From Rhodospirillaceae bacterium (GTDB taxonomy: Bacteria > Pseudomonadota > Alphaproteobacteria > DSM-16000 > Inquilinaceae): a stretch of 5,015 nt of DNA. Location of the stretch: the NCBI GenBank assembly GCA_020638595.1, contig JACKIG010000004.1:1-5015 (forward strand), read 5' to 3'. Shown here in pieces: positions 1 through 4,608 of the stretch. The notes beneath the pieces are model-generated. The model was given only the letters and a program-made list of their open reading frames with translations. It searched no databases and was not told where the DNA came from. How positions within the stretch are numbered: position 1 is the first letter of the stretch; every line of letters starts with the position of its first letter. The position numbers were made by a program, and so were the translations under genes.

Positions 1-783
1 GCCCTTCGAATTCATGCCGATGGCGCGGCGGATCGGGCCGTTCACCACCACCACCGGCCCCACATACATGGTCGTCGCCAGCACGCCGTGCATGGCGAAG
101 GGTTCTTCCAGCACCGCCTCGACCGCGGCGAGGACCACCGGCAGGTATTCGGGCTTGCAACCGGCCATGACGGCGTTGATCGCCACCTTCTCCACCGTGC
201 AGCGGGCGAGGTCCGGCGGCACATGGCCGATCACCTCCTGCGGATCGCGCGCGGTGCCGGCGAGCATGCGCAGCACCCGTTGCTCCGTCGGCGGCACGAC
301 CGGCAGGCCGTCGGACCAGCCGCGGTCGAACATGGCCTCGATCTCGTCCTCGGCGCTGCCGAGTTCCACCTTGCGCGACGTGAGGCCGGTCTCGCCATGG
401 CGCACCAGCAGGTCCTCGATCACGCCCGGCTCGATATTCTTGGCGCCGCAGCCGGGCCGCAGGTCCGGCAGGTCCTCGCCCAGGCCGGCCAGGCCGGTGA
501 GCTTGCGCCACTCCGCCTTGTCCCAGCCATAGGTGCGGGCGACCTCCTGGCCGTTCTCGCGGCGCAGCAGCGTCGGCACAATCTCGATCCTCAGCCCGTG
601 CGAGACGTCGAGGGTGGAATCGTAGGCGTGCGGCACGGAGGCCGGAAAGGCCGGATCATCCTGGGTGAAGACGGTAAGATCGCTGGCCTTTGCGAGCGCC
701 GCCAGCACGGGCTCGGTCAGCTCGCAGGTCGGGCAGTCGCGCTTGACGACCGCGACCCAGCCGGTATCGGGGAGTTGGGTCAT
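1..783 (-). CDS. Thioredoxin-like N-terminus fused to an uncharacterised 'DGLPVVPPT' domain (3' end off the window)
   Basis: The frame is open from an ATG at 783-781 to the left edge, giving 261 residues without a stop, so the C-terminus is missing. A good Shine-Dalgarno (AGGAGG, complement of 791-796) sits 7 nt before this ATG. Residues 1 to about 105 look thioredoxin-like: strand WVAVVKRD, then C17-P-T-C20 where the redox CxxC falls, then I-V-P70-T resembling the cis-proline loop, and RRENGQEVARTYGW as the last strand/turn. A second domain starts near residue 108 with PGCGAKNIEPG (C112), followed by WSDGLPVVPPTEQRV (156-170), C195, C209, and a block with MHGVLATTMY and VVVVNGPIRRAIGMN (231-258). 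I do not recognise a characterised family for this part; my recollection is that similar blocks occur in uncharacterised bacterial proteins. It lies 70 nt downstream of the hydrolase gene and is probably cotranscribed with it. A thiol redox role is inference from the CxxC. The coding call is firm and the function open. Confidence 0.85.
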   Translation of the reverse strand, partial: MTQLPDTGWVAVVKRDCPTCELTEPVLAALAKASDLTVFTQDDPAFPASVPHAYDSTLDVSHGLRIEIVPTLLRRENGQEVARTYGWDKAEWRKLTGLAGLGEDLPDLRPGCGAKNIEPGVIEDLLVRHGETGLTSRKVELGSAEDEIEAMFDRGWSDGLPVVPPTEQRVLRMLAGTARDPQEVIGHVPPDLARCTVEKVAINAVMAGCKPEYLPVVLAAVEAVLEEPFAMHGVLATTMYVGPVVVVNGPIRRAIGMNSKG

Positions 784-790
784 GGGCACA

Positions 791-796
791 CCTCCT
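791..796 (-). promoter_or_regulatory. Ribosome binding site of the thioredoxin-like gene
   Basis: The complement reads AGGAGG, a near-perfect Shine-Dalgarno, 7 nt upstream of the ATG at 783-781. It fixes the start of the gene that runs off the left edge and shows that this gene is translated independently of the upstream hydrolase. Confidence 0.8.
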
Positions 797-808
797 GTTG
801 CGTCTCGG

Positions 809-843
809 CAGGCGAGGCAGGGTCGCCGCCCGCGCCTCGCCTG
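809..843 (-). repeat. Intercistronic GC-rich hairpin between hydrolase and thioredoxin-like genes
   Basis: A perfect 10-bp inverted repeat: CAGGCGAGGC at 809-818 pairs with GCCTCGCCTG at 834-843. Within the 15-nt loop, GGG (820-822) can pair with CCC (829-831). On the minus-strand transcript it begins 10 nt after the hydrolase stop (854-856) and ends 12 nt before the AGGAGG of the next gene. The sequence after it (CCGAGACGC) has no U-run, so it is not a classical intrinsic terminator. A role in mRNA processing or stability, attenuation, or partial termination is inference. Confidence 0.55.
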
Positions 844-853
844 GACATCGGGC

Positions 854-1750
854 CTACCCCGCCCGTGCCGCGTTGGCGGCGATGGCGCTGGCGATGCGGG
901 CGCAGGCCGCGTCCGGATAGTCGTGGGCCATGCCGGCGATCACCAGCATGTCGGCGCCGGCGACCGTGTCGGCGAGGTCCTGGCCGGCGGCCACCGGCAC
1001 CAGCGGGTCCTCCTTGCCATGGATCACCAGGGTCGGCGCGCTGATGCCGGCCAGATGCTCGACCCGGCCGTCGGCGCTGGCGATGCTGGCCAGCAGGTGG
1101 CGCGAGGCGCCGGCCGGGTTGAACGAGCGGTCGTAGAGCATCGCGGCCTTGTCCCGCAGCGCTGCCTCGTTGCGCGGGAAGCCGGGCGAGCCCAGCACCT
1201 CGGCCGACGCGATCGCATCGTCCATGGCGCCTTCGCGCGTGCCGGCGGGGTTTTTCGGCCGGCCGAGCCATTCGTTCGCCTTCTCGCTCGGCCGCGGCAG
1301 GCCGCGCCGGCCGCTGGTCGCCATGATCGAGGTCAGCGTCGCCGTCTTGTCGCGATGGCGGTAGGCGAAGATCTGGGCGATGGCGCCGCCGTTGGAACTG
1401 CCGACGATATGCGCCTGTTTGATGCCGAGATGATCCAGCACCGCCGCACCGTCGTCGGCCATGTCCTCCAGCTTGTACGGGGCCTCCACCGTCTCCTTGG
1501 CACGGGCCTGCTTGAAGGCCTTGCCGATATCCGCCGGCCCCCAGTCGTCGAACGCGGTCGAGAGGCCGCAATCGCGGTTGTCGTAGGCGATGACGCGGAA
1601 GCCGCGGCCCGCCAGTTCCTGCACCAGCTTTTCCGACCAGGAGGGGATTTGCACGCCCAGGCCGCCGACCAGCAGCAGCGGCGGGCCGTCGTCCGGGCCG
1701 TAGGTGACGTATTCGATCTCGACGCCTTGGGTGGAAGGAGCGCGGGGCAT
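854..1750 (-). CDS. Alpha/beta-fold hydrolase
   Basis: A complete 298-residue protein, a normal length for a single-domain alpha/beta hydrolase, ending in TAG. The oxyanion region is LLLVGGLGVQIPSW (26-38), followed by AYDNRDCGLS (55-64). The nucleophile elbow is G117-S-S119-N-G121, with S119 as the likely catalytic Ser. The acid is D248 in HGKEDPLVP, and the base is H276 in GMAHDYP. The full Ser-Asp-His triad is therefore present in the correct order. The GPDDGPPLLL opening and DNRDxGLS motif resemble the esterase group often annotated as aclacinomycin-methylesterase (RdmC)-like, but the substrate cannot be read from sequence. The ATG at 1750-1748 is preceded by AGGAA (complement of 1758-1762) 7 nt upstream. 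There is no signal peptide, so it should be cytoplasmic. It is first in a two-gene minus-strand unit with the thioredoxin-like gene and divergent from the flavin monooxygenase. An esterase or lactonase step on an oxidised substrate is plausible inference. Confidence 0.93.
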   Translation of the reverse strand: MPRAPSTQGVEIEYVTYGPDDGPPLLLVGGLGVQIPSWSEKLVQELAGRGFRVIAYDNRDCGLSTAFDDWGPADIGKAFKQARAKETVEAPYKLEDMADDGAAVLDHLGIKQAHIVGSSNGGAIAQIFAYRHRDKTATLTSIMATSGRRGLPRPSEKANEWLGRPKNPAGTREGAMDDAIASAEVLGSPGFPRNEAALRDKAAMLYDRSFNPAGASRHLLASIASADGRVEHLAGISAPTLVIHGKEDPLVPVAAGQDLADTVAGADMLVIAGMAHDYPDAACARIASAIAANAARAG

Positions 1751-1801
1751 GGGGCGGTTCCTGTAATCGTGAGGATTTCGCTTGATCGGGGTTTGGCGCG
1801 C

Positions 1802-1830
1802 ATCGTCCCACGCCCACCCGCCTTTGGCAA
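1802..1830 (-). promoter_or_regulatory. Candidate sigma70-like promoter for the hydrolase operon
   Basis: Read on the minus strand, TTGCCA (complement of 1825-1830, 5 of 6 matches to TTGACA) is followed after 17 nt by GACGAT (complement of 1802-1807, 3 of 6 matches to TATAAT). This would place the transcript start roughly 45 nt ahead of the hydrolase ATG. The -10 is weak, so it remains a candidate. Confidence 0.3.
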
Positions 1831-1966
1831 TATCGGCGGGGCCGGTCGCGAGGCCGGTCGGGCGCTATGCGGCGGCATAATGGCCGCCCCCGCCGAACCG
1901 CACGCCCCTTCCCTCTCCCCCGGTTTGCGGGTTAGACTTTGGGCCAACGAATCCCACCGCCCGTCC

Positions 1967-1972
1967 GAGGAA
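1967..1972 (+). promoter_or_regulatory. Ribosome binding site supporting the monooxygenase start at 1984
   Basis: GAGGAA ends 11 nt before the ATG at 1984, at the long end of the usual spacing. The frame is also open upstream to a TTG at 1939, but the extra 15 residues (rich in Pro, Arg and Gly) do not resemble the family N-terminus and would overlap this site. Confidence 0.5.
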
Positions 1973-1983
1973 CGAACCCGACC

Positions 1984-3342
1984 ATGCGCCAGATTTCCTT
2001 GGTGGCCTTCCTCCAGGCCCAGAACTGCACCACCATTCCCGCCGCCTGGCGCCATCCGGACGGTTGGACGAACAGCTATTCGCCGGAATACTACCAGCAC
2101 ATCGGCCGGGTGCTGGAAGAAGGCAAGTTCGACATGGGTTTCTTCGACGACCGGCTGGCCATGCCCGACATGTATATGGGCGATCATGCCCACACGGTCG
2201 AGCACGGCATCCGCTGCGTGAAGATGGACCCGGTTACCTGCATGACCGTGATGGCGCTGGCGACCAAGCATCTGGGCCTGGGCGCGACCATGTCCACCAC
2301 CTATTTCAACCCGTTCCATGTCGCCCGCCTGTTCCAGACCGTCGACCTGATGACCAACGGCCGCGCCGCCTGGAATGTCGTGACCAGCGTCAACGACAAC
2401 GAGGCCCGCAACTGGGGCTGGGAAAAGGGTCTGGACCACGATTACCGCTATGACCGCGCCGACGAGTTCCTGGAAATCGTCCGCGGCCACTGGGATTCGT
2501 GGGACGATGACGCGGTGCTCTACGACAAGGTGAACATGAAGTTCGCCGACCCGAACAAGATCCGCCGCCTCGACTATCACGGCAAATACTATTCCTCGCG
2601 CGGGCCGTTCACCGTGCCGCGCTCGCCGCAGGGCAATCCGGTGCTGATCCAGGCGGGCTCGTCCGGCCGCGGCATGAAATTCGGCTCGCGCTGGGGCGAC
2701 GTGATCTTCACCGCCTGGCACAATCTGGAACTGGCGCAGAAGCAGTACAAGGCGATGAAGGAGGATTGTGCCTCCTTCGGCCGCAACCCGGACCATTTCA
2801 AGCTCTGCAACCTGTTCTATCCGATGGTGGCCGAGACCCGGGCCGAGGCGGAGGACAAGAAAGCCTTCTACGACACGCTGCCGAACGAGGTCGACCAGCT
2901 CTCGCTGCTGTCGGAGGCGCTGAACTACGACTTTGCCCAGAAAGGTATCGACGAGCCCTTCACCGACGAGGAGTTGGAGGGCATCAGCGGCATGCAGGCG
3001 ATGCGCGACCGCGTGGTCAAGACCGCCGGCATCAAGAACCCGACGCCGCGCGACTTCATGGAGGTCACCGGCCGCGGCCGCATGGACGACCCCTGGGTCG
3101 GCACCGGCAAGGACATCGCCGACAAGATGGAGGAATATTTCTCCTCCCATGCCTGCGACGGCTTCGTGGTCGGCCCGACCTGGCTGCCGGGTTCGTTCGA
3201 GGATTTCGTCAAATTCGTGGTGCCGGAACTCCAGAAACGCGGGCTCTACCGCAAGGAATATCCGGGAACGACACTGCGCGAGACCCTGGGCCTGCCCAAG
3301 CCGACCCTCGGCGCGTGGAAGACCAAGGCCGCGGCCGAGTAA
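1984..3342 (+). CDS. FMN-dependent (luciferase-like) monooxygenase, NtaA/SnaA/DszA family
   Basis: A complete 452-residue protein, the usual length for this class C flavin monooxygenase family. Members use FMNH2 supplied by a separate flavin reductase, plus O2, to oxidise small organic substrates; known ones include nitrilotriacetate (NtaA), pristinamycin IIB (SnaA) and dibenzothiophene sulfone (DszA). Diagnostic segments seen are the N-terminal strand RQISLVAFLQAQNC (2-15), FDMGFFDDRLAM (49-60), STTYFNPFHVARLFQTVD (104-121), GRAAWNVVTSVND (126-138) with the hallmark AWNVVTS, DYRYDRADEFLEIVRGHWDSW (153-173), and the flavin phosphate-binding-type VLIQAGSSGRGMKFGSRWGD (220-239). GFVVGPTWLPGSFEDFV (393-409) is the C-terminal barrel element. 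I chose ATG 1984 because MRQISLVAFL matches the usual family start; the frame stays open upstream to TTG 1939. There is no signal peptide, so it should be cytoplasmic. It is a single gene, divergent from the hydrolase and convergent with the lipoprotein. No flavin reductase is in the window. The substrate is unknown, so I give no symbol. Confidence 0.95.
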   Translation: MRQISLVAFLQAQNCTTIPAAWRHPDGWTNSYSPEYYQHIGRVLEEGKFDMGFFDDRLAMPDMYMGDHAHTVEHGIRCVKMDPVTCMTVMALATKHLGLGATMSTTYFNPFHVARLFQTVDLMTNGRAAWNVVTSVNDNEARNWGWEKGLDHDYRYDRADEFLEIVRGHWDSWDDDAVLYDKVNMKFADPNKIRRLDYHGKYYSSRGPFTVPRSPQGNPVLIQAGSSGRGMKFGSRWGDVIFTAWHNLELAQKQYKAMKEDCASFGRNPDHFKLCNLFYPMVAETRAEAEDKKAFYDTLPNEVDQLSLLSEALNYDFAQKGIDEPFTDEELEGISGMQAMRDRVVKTAGIKNPTPRDFMEVTGRGRMDDPWVGTGKDIADKMEEYFSSHACDGFVVGPTWLPGSFEDFVKFVVPELQKRGLYRKEYPGTTLRETLGLPKPTLGAWKTKAAAE

Positions 3343-3357
3343 GCTTCCGGGATGCGC

Positions 3358-3387
3358 GGCAGGCCGACATGGGTTCGCCGGCCTGCC
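3358..3387. terminator. Bidirectional terminator-like hairpin between convergent genes
   Basis: GGCAGGCCG (3358-3366) and CGGCCTGCC (3379-3387) form a perfect 9-bp stem with a 12-nt loop. It sits in the 53-bp gap between the monooxygenase stop (3340-3342) and the lipoprotein stop (3396-3398). Some further pairing outside the stem is possible. There is no T-run on either strand, so it may act as a transcription barrier or mRNA 3'-end stabiliser with Rho rather than as a textbook intrinsic terminator. Position between convergent genes is the main support. Confidence 0.5.
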
Positions 3388-3395
3388 ATGCGGCC

Positions 3396-4469
3396 CTAGA
3401 GCCAGACGTCCTCGACGCCGGGGACATACCAGTCCAATGTTTGCAGCATGGAGTCGCTGGCCACCCTGCCTTGCGGGATGCGTTCCTGGCCATCCCGGTC
3501 GATGATCGGGCCGGCAAACGGGTTCAGCGTGCCCTGGGCAATCGCGTGGGTCATGTCGTCGGCCTGCTGGCGGACGGAAGGCGGGATCAACGAACTATAG
3601 GGCGCCAACTCGACCATGCCGTCGCCGATGCCGCTCCATGTGTCCTGGCTCTTCCATCGCCCTTCGATCACCGCTTTGGCCCGTGCGATATAGTACCCGT
3701 CCCAGCGGTCGAGACTGGCGGTCAGTTGGGCGGTCGGACCGAATTCCCGCATGTCGCCGCTCTTGCCGAACGCATAGACCCCGCGCCGTTCGGCCACTTG
3801 GACCACCGCGGCCGAACCGGTGTGTTGCACCAGCACGTCGGCCCCGAGGTCGACCAGATGCTCCGCAGCCTGGGCTTCCGCGGCCCGGTCGTAAAAGCTG
3901 CCGATCCAAATGACCTTGACCACCGCATTCGGCCGTACCTGTCGCAAGGCAAGCGTGAACGCGTCGATTCCCTGCACAACCTCCGGAACCGGAATGCTGG
4001 CGACATAGCCGATAATGTTTGTCTTGGTCATATTTCCGGCAATCAGCCCCAACACCGCGCGCGCCTCATAAAAGCGTGCCGTATAGGTCGCGACATTTGC
4101 CGTTCGACGATGGCCGCCCAATTGCTCGAACCTGACACCGGGAAAGTCTGCCGCGACCCTGGCCGTCGCATCCTGGTAGGCGATCGCTGTTGCAAAAATC
4201 AGCCGATGGCCGCTGAGAGCCAATCGGCGCATCGCATGCTCGGCGAATTTCGGCGCAACAAATTCGACAGATGTGGTTTCCACCTGACCCGCGAGCGCAG
4301 TCGCAACCGCTCGCCGCGCAAGATCGTGGCTACGGCTCCAGCCGGGCTGGGAAGCCCGACCTTGGTAAACGAACCCGATTTTGAGTATACCGTCATAGCC
4401 GAGTTCGTTTTCACACCCGGCTGCCACGATGAATACTACGGTGAGGATACCCAGGATTATTTTTTTCAT
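3396..4469 (-). CDS. BMP-family substrate-binding lipoprotein (PnrA-like)
   Basis: A complete 357-residue protein ending in TAG. The N-terminus MKKIILGILTVVFIVAAGC is a lipoprotein signal peptide: KK, a hydrophobic core, then A-A-G-C with C19 as the lipidated Cys. The mature protein should therefore be membrane-anchored and periplasm-facing. The ATG at 4469-4467 is chosen for this signal; an upstream in-frame ATG at 4517 would add 16 polar residues ahead of it. Its ribosome binding site is weak. Basic membrane protein family features are LKIGFVYQG (29-37), PGWSRSHDLARR (42-53), FPGVRFEQLGGH (109-120), YEARAVLGLIAGNMTKTNIIG (134-154), IPVPEVVQGIDAFTLAL (159-175), GADVLVQHTGSAAVVQVAE (209-227) and DRWDGYYIARAKAVIEGRW (254-272). 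Family members are ABC-transporter binding proteins, several of which bind purine nucleosides. The ligand here is unknown. No permease or ATPase gene is next to it, as both flanks are occupied by other genes. The start of the gene is notably AT-rich. Confidence 0.92.
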   Translation of the reverse strand: MKKIILGILTVVFIVAAGCENELGYDGILKIGFVYQGRASQPGWSRSHDLARRAVATALAGQVETTSVEFVAPKFAEHAMRRLALSGHRLIFATAIAYQDATARVAADFPGVRFEQLGGHRRTANVATYTARFYEARAVLGLIAGNMTKTNIIGYVASIPVPEVVQGIDAFTLALRQVRPNAVVKVIWIGSFYDRAAEAQAAEHLVDLGADVLVQHTGSAAVVQVAERRGVYAFGKSGDMREFGPTAQLTASLDRWDGYYIARAKAVIEGRWKSQDTWSGIGDGMVELAPYSSLIPPSVRQQADDMTHAIAQGTLNPFAGPIIDRDGQERIPQGRVASDSMLQTLDWYVPGVEDVWL

Positions 4470-4503
4470 TGTTGCCACTCGGCATTTTCTTGTTTGGGTA
4501 TGG

Positions 4504-4523
4504 TGCAACATTCGCATGTTGTA
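4504..4523. promoter_or_regulatory. Palindrome, possible operator, in the lipoprotein/SDR divergent region
   Basis: CAACAT (4506-4511) and ATGTTG (4516-4521) are perfect inverted arms around TCGC. The outermost pair T4504/A4523 also matches, with a G/T mismatch between it and the perfect core. The site sits just downstream of the candidate lipoprotein promoter, where a repressor would block it. The half site CAACAT recurs at 4556-4561. Operator function is inference, and no regulator gene is in the window. Confidence 0.4.
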
Positions 4524-4529
4524 TACGCA

Positions 4530-4558
4530 AAATTACCGATCTCAATCCGCAGTTTCAA
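4530..4558 (-). promoter_or_regulatory. Candidate promoter of the BMP lipoprotein gene
   Basis: On the minus strand, TTGAAA (complement of 4553-4558, 5 of 6 matches to TTGACA) is separated by exactly 17 nt from TAATTT (complement of 4530-4535, 3 of 6 matches to TATAAT). The predicted transcript start falls near 4523, about 54 nt ahead of the ATG and at the edge of the palindrome at 4504-4523. This is a pattern match only. Confidence 0.35.
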
Positions 4559-4608
4559 CATACAATTCGCGTCATTCGCTTACTTTTCCGCAATCCAGGA
4601 GAGACGAA

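Larger units (their letters stand above)
1751..1983. promoter_or_regulatory. Divergent intergenic control region, hydrolase / monooxygenase
   Basis: These 233 bp separate two divergent genes and must hold the start signals of both. Visible structure: GGCCGGTCG occurs twice as a 12-bp-period direct repeat (1840-1848 and 1852-1860). TCGGCGGGG (1833-1841) and CCCCGCCGA (1888-1896) form a 9-bp inverted repeat. Inside that lies a short TATGC/GCATA palindrome (1866-1870 and 1875-1879, loop GGCG). A CATAAT at 1876-1881 could be a plus-strand -10, but no convincing -35 lies at the right distance. A regulator binding site is possible; none is proven. Confidence 0.5.
4470..4608. promoter_or_regulatory. 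AT-rich divergent intergenic region, lipoprotein / SDR
   Basis: These 139 bp separate the divergent lipoprotein and SDR genes. Positions 4501-4560 hold 25 G or C in 60, far below the GC-rich genes around them. The region carries the palindrome at 4504-4523 and a minus-strand promoter candidate. On the plus strand, TACAAT at 4561-4566 matches a -10 at 5 of 6 positions, but I find no good -35 at 16-18 nt. It would start the SDR transcript about 35 nt ahead of its ATG. Confidence 0.5.

Noticed and set aside
88..1044. A 318-residue plus-strand open frame at the left end
   Set aside because: It is antisense to the thioredoxin-like gene, which has a good ribosome binding site and CPTC motif; the plus frame shows no recognisable domain.
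780..1817. Longer minus-strand frame (345 residues) overlapping the hydrolase in another phase
   Set aside because: It is Arg/Gly-rich with no family motif, while the 298-residue frame has the complete Ser-Asp-His triad in order.
1921..1953. TTGCGG at 1925-1930 as a -35 for the monooxygenase
   Set aside because: The sequence 16-18 nt downstream has no acceptable -10, and TAGACT at 1933 is too close.
665..2221. A 518-residue open frame on the plus strand across the hydrolase and the control region
   Set aside because: It covers the complement of the hydrolase with its catalytic triad and continues out of frame into the monooxygenase; Arg/Gly/Ala-rich shadow with no motif.
1333..3150. A 605-residue open frame on the minus strand opposite the monooxygenase
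   Set aside because: It is antisense to a clear family member, its composition (rich in His, Val, Ala, Gly) is typical of a GC-rich shadow frame, and its end overlaps the hydrolase out of frame.
4470..4517. Upstream start of the lipoprotein at 4517
   Set aside because: It would place 16 polar residues ahead of a clean lipoprotein signal peptide beginning MKKIILG and would remove the candidate operator from the untranslated leader.
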